Below, in pieces: positions 14,747 through 22,934 of a stretch of 32,491 nt of DNA (position 1 is its first letter; every line of letters starts with the position of its first letter). The stretch comes from Streptomyces mexicanus. Its GTDB lineage: Bacteria; Actinomycetota; Actinomycetes; Streptomycetales; Streptomycetaceae. Where the stretch lies: contig NZ_LR732544.1 of the NCBI RefSeq assembly GCF_902506575.1, forward strand, positions 2,387,492 through 2,419,982. The letters are read 5' to 3'. The notes beneath the pieces are model-generated. The model worked only from the letters and a program-made list of their open reading frames with translations, was not told the DNA's origin and searched no databases. Both the position numbers and the translations under genes were made by a program.

Positions 14747-15742
14747 CTAGACCTCGTCCCGGTCCGGCGGCCAGGCGTCGCCCCAGTCGGCGTCCCGGGC
14801 CGCCTTGTACAGCGTGCCGTGGCGTTTGGTGACGGTGCGGCGGCGCAGCTGCTCGTCCGGCTCGCACAGGTCGAGCAGCACCTGCCCCTTGCGGATCTGC
14901 GGCCGCCGTACGACCCGGGCGGGCGCGGGCGTCGCCGGGAAGCGGACGGCGGCGACGTAGCTGAACTTCTCGTCCTCGTAGGCCAGCGAGCCGCCCTTGA
15001 CCTGGCGGTGCAGGGAGGACCGGCTGACCCGGGCGGAGAAGTGGCGCCAGTCGGTGCCGGGCGCGATCGGGCAGGCGGCGCTGTGGGGGCAGGGCGCGGC
15101 GACCTGGACCCCGGCCGCGATCAGCCGGCCGCGCGCCTCGATGACGCGGGCGTAGCCGTCGGGCGTGCCCGGCTCGACGACCACGACGGCCCGGGCGGCG
15201 GCGGCCGCCGCGTCGACGACGGCCGTGCGGGCGGCGGCGGTCAGCTCGCCGGGCACGTAGGAGACGGTGACGAGGTCGGCGGCGTCCAGACGCAGCGCGG
15301 CCCCGATCCGGGCCCGTTGCCAGCGGGCGTCGCGCAGGGCCGGGGGGGCCGCGGCGATCTCCCGCCCGAGGGCGAGCGCGGGCTCCGCCCAGTCGAGCAC
15401 GGTCACCGGCCGCTCCCCGTCCCAGGTGGCGGCGACGGCCCAGGTCGCGGCCCCGGTGCCGCCGCCGACGTCGACATGGCCGCCCGGCACCCACCCGGGC
15501 GCGGCGTCGGCGAACGCCGCGAGCGCGGAGCGCACCGCCTCGAACGTGGCGGGCATCCGGTACGCCGCGTAGGCGGCCACGTCCGCCCGGTCCCGCAGGA
15601 TCGGCGCGTCGGTCGGGGGGTCCCCCCGGTAGCTGGCGATCAGCCGCTCCACGGCGCCCGCCGCCTGCCGCGGCGGCAGCCCGTCGAGCAACCCGGACAG
15701 CGCGGCACGCAGGGCTTCGGCCGGCACAACAAGCTCACTCAC
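14747..15742 (-). CDS. Rsm22/METTL17-family methyltransferase-like ribosome assembly protein
   Basis: 331 residues from a GTG. It has a SAM-binding Rossmann-like fold (VDVGGGTGAATWAV, residues about 90-103; VTVLDWAEPALALG; LVTVSYVPGEL) and the Rsm22 C-terminal part CPHSAACPI, RSSLHRQVKGGSLAYEDEKFSYVA and RRPQIRKGQVLLDLCEPD. In mitochondria these proteins bind the small ribosomal subunit during assembly and carry an Fe-S cluster. Three of the expected cluster cysteines are visible, Cys218, Cys224 and Cys293; the fourth, usually in D-W-C-H-F, is Arg233 (DWRHFSARV). True methyltransferase activity is unproven for the family. The gene stands alone, convergent with ddaH. Confidence 0.85.
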   Translation of the reverse strand: MSELVVPAEALRAALSGLLDGLPPRQAAGAVERLIASYRGDPPTDAPILRDRADVAAYAAYRMPATFEAVRSALAAFADAAPGWVPGGHVDVGGGTGAATWAVAATWDGERPVTVLDWAEPALALGREIAAAPPALRDARWQRARIGAALRLDAADLVTVSYVPGELTAAARTAVVDAAAAAARAVVVVEPGTPDGYARVIEARGRLIAAGVQVAAPCPHSAACPIAPGTDWRHFSARVSRSSLHRQVKGGSLAYEDEKFSYVAAVRFPATPAPARVVRRPQIRKGQVLLDLCEPDEQLRRRTVTKRHGTLYKAARDADWGDAWPPDRDEV

Positions 15743-15819
15743 CGAACAATTCTCTCAGCCGGAAACGACTGCACAGCCCCGGCACAGCCACGGCGCACAG
15801 CCCAGGCCCGGCCCGGGGG

Positions 15820-15869
15820 GGCGGGCCGTACCGACGCGCGGCTGCGGGACGCGGACGCGACGGCCCGCC
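15820..15869 (-). terminator. Candidate terminator downstream of the serine hydrolase
   Basis: GGCGGGCCGT (15820-15829) and ACGGCCCGCC (15860-15869) are exact reverse complements with a 30-nt loop, about 65 bp past the stop of the serine hydrolase gene on the minus strand. Confidence 0.35.
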
Positions 15870-15933
15870 TCACCGACGGCGCGCACCTACCCGGGCACGC
15901 GCCCCTTGCGCGCCCCTGGGGTCCCGGCCCGGC

Positions 15934-17046
15934 TCACCCCTCCGCCGCGCCCCGTCCGGCCCACTGCCGGGCGGCGCGCGCCAGCCACGTCGCCACGGCC
16001 GCCCGCGGCCGGCTGTCCGGCACCGCCCTGCGCCGCGGATGCACCGCGTTGGCCAGCAGCACCACGAACGTGTCCGTCACCGGGTCGATCACCAGTGACG
16101 TCCCCGTGAACCCGGTGTGCCCGGCCGCTCCCCGGCCCGCCAGCTCCCCCATGAACCACGGCTGGTCCACCAGGAAGCCCAGCCCCGGCGGGGCCAGCAG
16201 CAGGTCCACGAAGTCGGGCCCCAGGATGCGGGCGGGCCCGTACGCCCCGCCCGCCAGCAGCGCCCGGCACAGCACCGCCAGGTCCCCGGCCGTGGCGAAC
16301 AGTCCCGCGTGCCCGGCGATGCCGCCCAGCGCCCAGGCGTTCTCGTCGTGCCCCCCGCCCCGCAGCATCCCCCGGTCCGCCTTGGCCCACGGCCGCCGCT
16401 GGTCCTCGGTGGCCGCCGCGCCGGGGCACGGCCCGAAACCGGTGGACCGCATCCCCAGCGGGCGGGTGATCCCGTCCCGGATCAGCACGTCCAGCGGCCG
16501 GCCGGTGATCCGCTGAAGGACCTGCTGGAGCAGGAGCATGTTCAGGTCGGAGTACGTGTACGTGCCGGGCGCCCCCGCGGGGGGCTCCGCCCGCAGCCGC
16601 GCCAGCCGCGCGGCCCGGTCGGGCAGGTCGTACAGCGGCAGTTCGGGCCGCAGCCCGGAGGTGTGGGTGAGCAGGTGCCGCACCGTGACGCCGTGCGCGG
16701 CGACGGCCTCGACCTCCGGCAGGTACGCCCCCACCCGCGCGTCGATGCCGAGCGTGCCCCGCTCGATCTGCTGCATGGCGGCGACCGCCGTGAACAGCTT
16801 GGTGAGGGAGGCGAGGTCGAAGGGCGTGTCGAGGGTCATCGGCTCCCGCCGCCCGGGCGGGAGTTCGACGCCGCGGCCGGTGTCGGGGTCGTAGGCCGCG
16901 TACCGGACGGCGAAGCCCGCCGCCTCGGCGACGGCGATCACCGGGCCGCGTCCGGCGATCACGACGGCGCCGGCCGCCCAGGGGCGTTCCCCGGCGGTGA
17001 GGGCGTGCACCTCGCGCACCAGCCCGCGCAGTGCGGCGGGGTGCAC
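15934..17046 (-). CDS. Serine hydrolase of the beta-lactamase/PBP fold (class C-like)
   Basis: 370 residues from a GTG preceded by GGGAGGGC. The three catalytic boxes of class C beta-lactamase-like enzymes are present in order and spacing: SLTK at 80-83, YSD at 165-167 and HTG at 310-312. HLLTHTSGLRPELP and GHAGLFATAGDLAVLCRALL are further family hallmarks. No signal peptide is seen, so it may act in the cytoplasm as an esterase or peptidase rather than as an antibiotic-resistance enzyme. The start lies only a few bases from the abnormal C-rich tract, and the MFS gene upstream on the same strand may be cotranscribed, but the join cannot be trusted. Confidence 0.85.
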   Translation of the reverse strand: MHPAALRGLVREVHALTAGERPWAAGAVVIAGRGPVIAVAEAAGFAVRYAAYDPDTGRGVELPPGRREPMTLDTPFDLASLTKLFTAVAAMQQIERGTLGIDARVGAYLPEVEAVAAHGVTVRHLLTHTSGLRPELPLYDLPDRAARLARLRAEPPAGAPGTYTYSDLNMLLLQQVLQRITGRPLDVLIRDGITRPLGMRSTGFGPCPGAAATEDQRRPWAKADRGMLRGGGHDENAWALGGIAGHAGLFATAGDLAVLCRALLAGGAYGPARILGPDFVDLLLAPPGLGFLVDQPWFMGELAGRGAAGHTGFTGTSLVIDPVTDTFVVLLANAVHPRRRAVPDSRPRAAVATWLARAARQWAGRGAAEG

Positions 17047-17232
17047 GCCCTCCCCCCCGGGGCCCGCCCCCCGCCCACCGCCGCCCCCCCGCCCCCCCCG
17101 CCGCGGCCGGCGGGCACCCCGGCGCCCGCCCCCGCCCCCCGCCCCCCCCCCCCCCCCCCCCCCCCCCGCCCCCCGCCCCCCCCCCCCCCCCCGCCCCCCC
17201 CCCCCCCCCGCCCCCGCCGGCCGCCCCCCCGC
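17047..17232. repeat. Extreme C-rich low-complexity tract with homopolymers up to 26 nt
   Basis: Almost every base on the plus strand is C (G on the minus strand). Uninterrupted C runs span 17142-17167 (26 nt), 17176-17192 (17 nt) and 17194-17209 (16 nt), broken by single G residues. It lies between the end of the MFS gene and the start of the serine hydrolase. It removes any visible stop for the MFS gene. It may be a sequencing or assembly artefact, or a real G-quadruplex-forming tract. Confidence 0.9.
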
Positions 17233-18586
17233 GCGGGCGCGGGGCGGTCCCCCCGTGCTGTTCCCTTCCCGCTCCCCCGCCTGCTGTGCGGGTGCCCGCG
17301 GTCGCGTCCGTCCACGGTCGGCACATGCCCGCGAAACAGGCCAGCGCCACCAGGGCCGCCGCCAGTTGGACGACGGCCATGGGGACGGCGGTGTCCTCCC
17401 CGGCGATGCCCACCAGCGGGGAGGCGACCGCCCCGACGAGGAAGGAGGAGGTGCCGAGCAGCGCGGAGGCCGAACCGGCGTGCTGCTTGGTGCGCATCAG
17501 GGCGAGCGCCTGGGTGTTGGGCATGGTGATGCCCATCGCGGACATCAGCACGAACAGCGCGGCGGCCACCGGCGCGAGCCCCACCTCGCCGAACACCCCG
17601 GCCGCCATCAGCAGCAGGGCGGTGGCGGCCAGGATGACCACGACGAGGCCGACGGCCAGCACCCGCTCCAGGCGGACCCGGCCGACCAGCACCTTGCCGT
17701 TGATCTGCCCGACGACGACCAGGCCGACGGAGTTGAGCCCGAACAGCAGGCTGAACGTCTGCGGGGAGGCGCCGTAGATCTCCTGGACGACGAACGGCGA
17801 GGCGGAGATGTAGGCGAACAGCGCCGCGAAGGCGAAGCCGCCCGCGATCAGGTAGCCGGTGAAGGCGCGGTCGGCCAGCAGGGCGCGCATCGAACCCAGC
17901 GCCTGTCCGACGCCGCCCTCGTGCCTCCCGTCCGGCGGCAGGGTCTCCGGCAGCCTCGCCCACACGACCGCGCCGAGCAGCACGCCCACCACGGTGAGCA
18001 GGACGAACACCCCGCGCCAGTCGGTCACCCGCAGGATCTGACCGCCGATCAGCGGCGCCACCACGGGCGCGACTCCGGAGATCAGCATCAGTGTGGAGAA
18101 GAACCGGGCCATCGCCACGCCGTCGTACAGGTCGCGGACGACGGCCCGCGCGATGACGATGCCCGCCGCGCCCGCGAGGCCCTGCGCGAGCCGGAAGACG
18201 ACCAGCGTCTCGACGTCGGGCGCGCACGCGCACAGGGCGGTGGCGAGGACGTAGACCGCGAGCCCCGCCAGCAGCGGGCGGCGCCTGCCCCACCGGTCGC
18301 TCATCGGGCCGACGACCAGCTGCCCGAGCGCCATGCCGAGCAGGCAGGCGGTCAGGGTGAGCTGGACGGTGGCGGCGGGGGCGTGCAGGGAGCGGGTGAC
18401 CTCCGGCAGCGACGGGAGGTACATGTCCATCGCCAGCGGGGGCGTGGCGGTCAGGCCGCCGAGGATCAGGGTGACGAGCAGACCGGTGCGACGGACCCCG
18501 GGGGACGGCGGACCGGTGTGCGCTCGCGTCTCGGGTGCGGCGGCCGATGTGGGCGCGTGCGGCACCGGTGCCCCTCCCTCGGACAT
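17219..18586 (-). CDS. Bcr/CflA-family MFS drug exporter, 3' end unresolved
   Basis: About 450 codons are visible from the ATG at 18586. Twelve hydrophobic segments follow an approximately 30-residue Ala/Pro-rich N-terminus. LILGGLTATPPLAMDMYLPSLPEV is the family start, GPMSDRWGRRRPLLAG is the MFS loop 2-3 motif, and VRDLYDGVAMARFFSTLMLISGVAPVVAPLIGG is the motif C region of 12-TMS drug/proton antiporters (Bcr, chloramphenicol and sulfonamide exporters). Recognisable protein ends at CFAGMCRPWTDATAG near 17300; after that the frame enters the C-rich tract with no stop. The true stop has probably been lost to an error in that tract. Start supported by GGGAGGGG just upstream. Confidence 0.85.
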
Positions 18587-18676
18587 GTGGTCCCCTCCCT
18601 TGCCGACTGGTCCGCCACCTATGCTCTCAGCTCGTACACGGTGCCGAAAAACACGTGAGCGAGGGTGGGGTCCGCG

Positions 18677-19768
18677 ATGTCCGGTTCGACGGGTGAGAAG
18701 GTGCGCTGGGGGATTCTGGCGACCGGCGGGATCGCCGCCGCGTTCGCGGCGGACCTGGTGGACCTGCCGGAAGCGGAGCTGGTGGCGGTCGCCTCCCGCC
18801 GGGAGGAGTCGGCGCGGGCGTTCGCCGAGCGGTTCGGCGCCGCGCGGGCCTACGGCACCTGGGCGGAGCTGGCCCGGGACGCCGACGTCGACGTCGTCTA
18901 CGTCGCCACCCCGCACGCCGCCCACCACGCCGCCGCCGGGCTGTGCCTGCGCGAGGGCCGCAACGTGCTGTGCGAGAAGCCGTTCACCCTCAACCTGCGC
19001 GAGGCGGCCGACCTGGTGGCGCTGGCCCGGGAGCAGAAGCGCTTCCTGATGGAGGCCATGTGGATGTACTGCAATCCGCTGGTGCGGCGGCTGAAGGCGC
19101 TGGTCGACGACGGCGCGATCGGCGAGGTGCGCACCGTGCAGGCCGACTTCGGGCTGGCCGGTCCCTTCCCGCCCGCGCACCGGCTGCGCGACCCGCGGCT
19201 GGGCGGCGGCGCGCTGCTCGACCTCGGCGTGTACCCGGTGTCGTTCGCGCAGCTGCTGCTCGGCGAGCCGTCGGACGTGACGGCCCGTGCGGTGCTCTCG
19301 CCCGAGGGCGTCGACCTGCAGACCGGCGCCCTGCTGTGCTGGGACGGCGGCGCGCTGGCCCAGGTGCACTGCTCCATCACCGGCGGCACGGCCACCGGTG
19401 CCTCGGTGACCGGTTCGAAGGGCCGGATCGACATCCCCTCGGGCTTCTTCAACCCCGACCGGTTCGTGCTGCACCGCGACGGCCGCGAGCCCGAGGAGTT
19501 CGCCGCGGACCCGGCCGACGGTCCGCGCGCCGGCTACCGGCACGAGGCGCTGGAGGTGATGCGCGCCCTGCGCGCGGGCGAGACCGAGTCGCCGCTGGTG
19601 CCGCTGGAGGGCACGCTGGCGGTGATGCGGACGCTGGACGCCATCCGCGAGCGGATCGGCGTGCGCTACCCGGGCGACGCGGACCCCGCGGCCGCTCCCG
19701 GCCGGCCGGTCGTGCAGGACCGGCCGGCCGCGCAGGACGCCGGCGAGAGCGCCGTCACGCCGGCTTGA
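18677..19768 (+). CDS. Gfo/Idh/MocA-family NAD(P)-dependent oxidoreductase
   Basis: 363 residues. The N-terminal Rossmann fold has GILATGGIAAAFAADL (residues 12-27), then VAVASRREESARAFAERFG, and DVVYVATPHAAHH; the family signature EKP is in NVLCEKPFTLN. The C-terminal part (GGGALLDLGVYPVSFAQLLLG; HCSITGGTATGASVTGSKGRIDIP) is the substrate-binding sheet. Members oxidise or reduce sugars and cyclitols, or trans-dihydrodiols; the MEAMWMYCNPLVRRL segment resembles the dihydrodiol dehydrogenase/glucose-fructose oxidoreductase side of the family. The ATG at 18677 has a GAGGGTGGGG site; a GTG 12 nt earlier is possible. Divergent from the MFS exporter; its end overlaps phoD by 14 bp. Confidence 0.88.
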   Translation: MSGSTGEKVRWGILATGGIAAAFAADLVDLPEAELVAVASRREESARAFAERFGAARAYGTWAELARDADVDVVYVATPHAAHHAAAGLCLREGRNVLCEKPFTLNLREAADLVALAREQKRFLMEAMWMYCNPLVRRLKALVDDGAIGEVRTVQADFGLAGPFPPAHRLRDPRLGGGALLDLGVYPVSFAQLLLGEPSDVTARAVLSPEGVDLQTGALLCWDGGALAQVHCSITGGTATGASVTGSKGRIDIPSGFFNPDRFVLHRDGREPEEFAADPADGPRAGYRHEALEVMRALRAGETESPLVPLEGTLAVMRTLDAIRERIGVRYPGDADPAAAPGRPVVQDRPAAQDAGESAVTPA

Positions 19769-21395
19769 GGCCCTGCTCCCCGACCTCCGTCACGAACGAA
19801 CCGGCGGTGGTCAGCGGCGCGCCCTGGCTGGTGACGTGGGAGACCGTCTTGAACTCGGCGCGCGCCAGGCGGCGTTCCAGGGACACCGTGGCGTAGCCGC
19901 GCAGCCCGTTGAAGAACTTCAGGTGCGGGTTGGCGGTCATGAGGGTGTTCCAGTTGGACGGCTTGGCCGAGCCGTCGCCGCCGCTGGTGATGGAGGAGGT
20001 GACGATCTCGGTGCCCAGGGTCTTGGACCGCGGGTCGTCGAAGTCGCGCTTGATGTCGAAGCCGTAGTGCACGTGGACGTCGCCGGTGAGGACCATCAGG
20101 TTCTCGACGCCGGCCGCCTGGGCGCCGGCCAGGACCCGCTCGCGGGAGGCCGGGTAGCCGTCCCAGGAGTCCATGGACACCTTCGACGGCAGGGTGGTGG
20201 AGTTGTACCGCCGGGCGAAGGTGACCTGCTGGGGGACCACGTTCCACAGCGCGTCCGAGCGGTGCCAGCCGTCGATCAGCCAGCGCTCCTGGGCGTCGCC
20301 GGTCAGGGTGCGCGCCGGGTCCTCCGACTCGGGACCGGAGTACTGCCAGCCGTCGCCGTACGCCTGGTTCGAGCGGTACTGACGGGTGTCGAGCACGTCG
20401 AACTGGGCGAGCCGGCCCCAGTGCAGCCGCCGGTAGAGCTTCAGGTCGGGGCCGTCGGGCAGCTGCGGGCGGCGCAGCGGCATGTTCTCCCAGTAGGCGC
20501 GGTAGGCGGCGGCCCGGCGCAGCAGGAACTCGTCGGTGGGGCCCTCGGACTCGGAGACGTCGTCGGCGTAGTTGTTCTCGGTCTCGTGGTCGTCCCAGGT
20601 GACGACGAAGGGGTGGGCGGCGTGCGCGGCCCTGAGGTCGGCGTCCGACTTGTACAGCGCGTACCGCAGGCGGTAGTCCTCCAGGGTCACCGTCTCGTGG
20701 TCGAACAGCGCGGGCAGGGTGCCGGCGGCGTAGCGGCGGGCGCCGCCCGCGGAGTTGACGGCGTACTCGTAGAGGTAGTCGCCGAGGTGGAAGACGAGGT
20801 CCACGTCCTCCTCGGCCAGGTGCTTGTAGGCGGTGTAGTAGCCCTGGTCGTAGCGCTGGCAGGAGACCAGGCCGAAGGACAGGCCGGGGAACCGGCTGTG
20901 GCGCGGCGGCGCGGTGCGGGTGCGGCCGGTGGGGCTGATCCAGCGGCCGGCCCGGAAGCGGTAGTGGTAGACGTGGCCGGGCGTCAGGCCGCCGACCTCG
21001 ACGTGCACGGTGTGCTGGAACTCGGGGTGGGCGGTGGCCGTACCGCGTCTGACGACCCGCCGAAAGCGGTCGTCCAGGGCGATCTCCCAGCCGACGGGGA
21101 CCCGCTGGGCCGGCAGCCCGCCGTCCGCCTGGTAGGGGGTGGGCGCCAGGCGCGTCCACAGCAGCACGGAGTCCGGCAGCGGGTCGCCGGAGGCGACACC
21201 GAGGGTGAAGGGGTCGGCGGTGATGCGGGCGGGGTCGAGTTCGGCGGCGCTCGCGGTGCCGGCGGCCGGCAGGTTCACGGAGAACGCGAGTGCGGCGGCG
21301 GCGCCCGTGAGGGTCAGAAAGCGGCGGCGGCCCAGGGCGCGGGCGGCGGCGCGCAGTTCGGGCGCGTGCGAGGGCTGGCGGTGCGCGGGTGTCAT
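19755..21395 (-). CDS. phoD: PhoD-type alkaline phosphatase/phosphodiesterase, Tat-exported
   Basis: 546 residues. A twin-arginine signal (GRRRFLTLTGAAAALAFSVNLPAAG) is followed by an N-terminal Fn3-like PhoD domain (FTLGVASGDPLPDSVLLWTRLAP; VGGLTPGHVYHYRFRAG) and a metallophosphatase domain with the metal-binding motifs LVSCQRYDQGYYTAY, LVFHLGDYLYEY, VVTWDDHETENNYADD, VLTGDVHVHYGFD. PhoD enzymes bind iron and calcium and release phosphate from phosphomono- and diesters outside the cell, usually in phosphate shortage under PhoR-PhoP. The ATG at 21395 follows GGGGAGGA with 4 nt spacing and is preferred to the GTG nine codons earlier. Direct repeats upstream may be PHO-box-like. Confidence 0.92.
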   Translation of the reverse strand: MTPAHRQPSHAPELRAAARALGRRRFLTLTGAAAALAFSVNLPAAGTASAAELDPARITADPFTLGVASGDPLPDSVLLWTRLAPTPYQADGGLPAQRVPVGWEIALDDRFRRVVRRGTATAHPEFQHTVHVEVGGLTPGHVYHYRFRAGRWISPTGRTRTAPPRHSRFPGLSFGLVSCQRYDQGYYTAYKHLAEEDVDLVFHLGDYLYEYAVNSAGGARRYAAGTLPALFDHETVTLEDYRLRYALYKSDADLRAAHAAHPFVVTWDDHETENNYADDVSESEGPTDEFLLRRAAAYRAYWENMPLRRPQLPDGPDLKLYRRLHWGRLAQFDVLDTRQYRSNQAYGDGWQYSGPESEDPARTLTGDAQERWLIDGWHRSDALWNVVPQQVTFARRYNSTTLPSKVSMDSWDGYPASRERVLAGAQAAGVENLMVLTGDVHVHYGFDIKRDFDDPRSKTLGTEIVTSSITSGGDGSAKPSNWNTLMTANPHLKFFNGLRGYATVSLERRLARAEFKTVSHVTSQGAPLTTAGSFVTEVGEQGLKPA

Positions 21396-21490
21396 CCGGT
21401 CCTCCCCTTGGAATGGGTGCACGGGGATTCGACCGGACCGGAACGACGGCTTCTTGGCACGAGCATGACGAACCCATGGCGGAAGGATGA

Positions 21491-21520
21491 GTTCCGCCGC
21501 GGGTTCCGCACGAGTTCCGC
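21491..21520. promoter_or_regulatory. Three direct repeats between phoD and the SDR gene, PHO-box-like spacing
   Basis: GTTCCGC occurs at 21491, 21503 and 21514, with periods of 12 and 11 bp. PhoP binds 11-bp direct repeats of the type GTTCACC; each copy here matches 5 of 7. The location about 100 bp upstream of phoD and 40-70 bp upstream of the SDR start fits a shared control region. An inverted GGCGGAA/TTCCGCC pair (21478-21498) overlaps the first copy. Confidence 0.35.
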
Positions 21521-21545
21521 CCGGCGGGGCCGACCCGGCCGCGCG

Positions 21546-21551
21546 TACCCT
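21546..21551 (+). promoter_or_regulatory. -10 element of the SDR gene, probably leaderless transcript
   Basis: TACCCT (TANNNT) ends 8 nt before the ATG at 21560, and no Shine-Dalgarno lies between. Spacing places the transcription start at or one base before the start codon. Confidence 0.5.
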
Positions 21552-21559
21552 GCGGGATC

Positions 21560-22444
21560 ATGAACACCGAGGAAACGGCCGGCACGGAAGAAGCCCGTAC
21601 GGGAGAGACCGGTACGGGAGAGACCGGTACGGGAGAGACCGGTACGAGAGGGACCGGCAGGGAAGCCGTCGGCAGGGAGGAAGCCGGTACGGAACGGGTC
21701 TCGCGGGTGGCGGTGGTCACCGGCGCCGGCTCCGGCATCGGGCGGGCCGTCGCCGTGGAACTGCTGCGCGCCGGCTGGTCGGTGGCCCTGGCCGGCCGCC
21801 GCCCGGAGCCCCTTCAGGAGACGGCGGCGCGCGTCCCCGGGGCGGCCTCGCTCGCCGTGCGCACCGACGTCTCCCGGCCGGAGGACGTGGCGGCGCTGTT
21901 CGCGGCGGCCGTGGAACGGTTCGGGCGGGTGGACCTGCTGTTCAACAACGCCGGGACGTTCGGGCCGGGCGGGGTGCCCGTGGAGGACCTGTCCTACGAC
22001 GCCTGGCGGCACGTGGTGGACGTCAACCTCAACGGGGCGTTCCTGTGCGCGCAGGCGGCGTACCGGCAGATGAAGGAGCAGGACCCGCAGGGCGGCCGGA
22101 TCATCAACAACGGCTCGATCTCCGCGCACGCGCCCCGGCCGCACTCGGTCGCCTACACCGCGACCAAGCACGCGCTGACCGGCCTGACCAAGTCATTGTC
22201 GCTGGACGGACGGCCCTACCGCATCGCGGTCGGCCAGATCGACATCGGCAACGCGGCCACGGACATGACCGCCGGAATGCAGACCGGCGCGCTCCAGGCG
22301 AACGGGGAGGTCGTCCCGGAACCGGTGATGGACGTCGCCGACGTCGCCCGCACGGTCCGCCACATGGCCGAACTCCCCCTGGATGCGAACGTGCAGTTCG
22401 CCACGGTCCTGGCGACGACGATGCCGTTCGTGGGGCGGGGCTGA
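21560..22444 (+). CDS. Short-chain dehydrogenase/reductase with repetitive N-terminus
   Basis: 294 residues. From about residue 48 it is a classical [11 protein letters not shown] (54-61) binds NAD(P), NNAG (129-132) stabilises the sheet, Ser186, Tyr199 and Lys203 (YTATK) are catalytic. ARG/ASP features after strand two ([10 protein letters not shown]) suggest NADP preference. The substrate is unknown. The first 47 residues are an unusual hydrophilic extension built from Gly-Thr-Gly-Glu-Thr repeats encoded by a 15-bp tandem repeat; a GTG near 21704 could in principle give a normal-length protein. A -10 box right before the ATG at 21560 supports the longer form. Its last codons (TMPFVGRG and stop) are copied in the repeat array downstream. 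Confidence 0.85.
   Translation: MNTEETAGTEEARTGETGTGETGTGETGTRGTGREAVGREEAGTERVSRVAVVTGAGSGIGRAVAVELLRAGWSVALAGRRPEPLQETAARVPGAASLAVRTDVSRPEDVAALFAAAVERFGRVDLLFNNAGTFGPGGVPVEDLSYDAWRHVVDVNLNGAFLCAQAAYRQMKEQDPQGGRIINNGSISAHAPRPHSVAYTATKHALTGLTKSLSLDGRPYRIAVGQIDIGNAATDMTAGMQTGALQANGEVVPEPVMDVADVARTVRHMAELPLDANVQFATVLATTMPFVGRG
21596..21655 (+). repeat. Four 15-bp in-frame tandem repeats at the start of the SDR gene
   Basis: Units at 21596-21610, 21611-21625, 21626-21640 and 21641-21655 follow the pattern ggtacgggagagacc; units two and three are identical, the first differs at one base and the fourth at two. They encode Gly-Thr-Gly-Glu-Thr-like pentapeptides. Loss or gain of units would keep the frame. 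Confidence 0.9.
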
Positions 22445-22915
22445 GGGTGCCGTGCGGGGAGCTCGGCTGAGGATGCCGCGCGGGCGGCGGTGCCGAGCCG
22501 GGACCGGGCGATGCGAGGCCCGGTCCGATGGGGTCCGGGATGAGGACGCCGCGCGGGGGCCGACCATGCCGTTCGCGGGGCGCGGCTGAGGGTGCCGCGC
22601 ATCGGGCGGCGCGGAGCCGGAACCCGAACCGGGCGATGCGAGGCCGGCTCGGATGCGGGACGGGGCCGAGAACGCGCCGCGCGTGGACCGACGATGCCGT
22701 TCGCGGGGCGCGGCCGAAGGTTCCGCGCGTCGGGCGGCGCGGAGCCAGAACCCGAACCGGGCGATGCGAGGCCGGCTCGGATGCGGGCCAGGGCGGTAGG
22801 ACGCGCCGAGCGTGGGCCGACGCCGAGCCGGGACCGGGCGATGCGAGGCCGGCTCGGATGCGGGACGGGCTGAGGACGCCGCGCGTGGGCCGGCGACGGC
22901 GATGCCGTACGGGCG
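22421..22915 (+). repeat. Degenerate direct-repeat array derived from the SDR gene's 3' end
   Basis: This 490-bp stretch after the SDR stop has no convincing gene. The block atgccgttcg plus the following Gly-Arg-Gly-stop codons of the SDR gene (22421) recurs at 22566 and 22694, and in changed form at 22902. A second block, accgggcgatgcgaggcc, recurs near 22503, 22628, 22756 and 22833. The main period is about 125-128 bp, and one copy has lost about 50 bp. Units two and three agree over most of their length. Reading frames through the array on either strand are long only because of the GC content. The SDR tail itself is thus one member of the family of copies. Confidence 0.8.
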
Positions 22916-22934
22916 GCTCCTGGCCCCCGCCGGG

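Noticed and set aside
15887..19543. A very long open frame on the minus strand joining the MFS exporter with sequence before and after it
   Set aside because: It is open only because of the GC content and the C-rich tract. Downstream of 17219 it runs in a frame different from the real serine hydrolase and gives Arg/Gly/Pro-rich nonsense.
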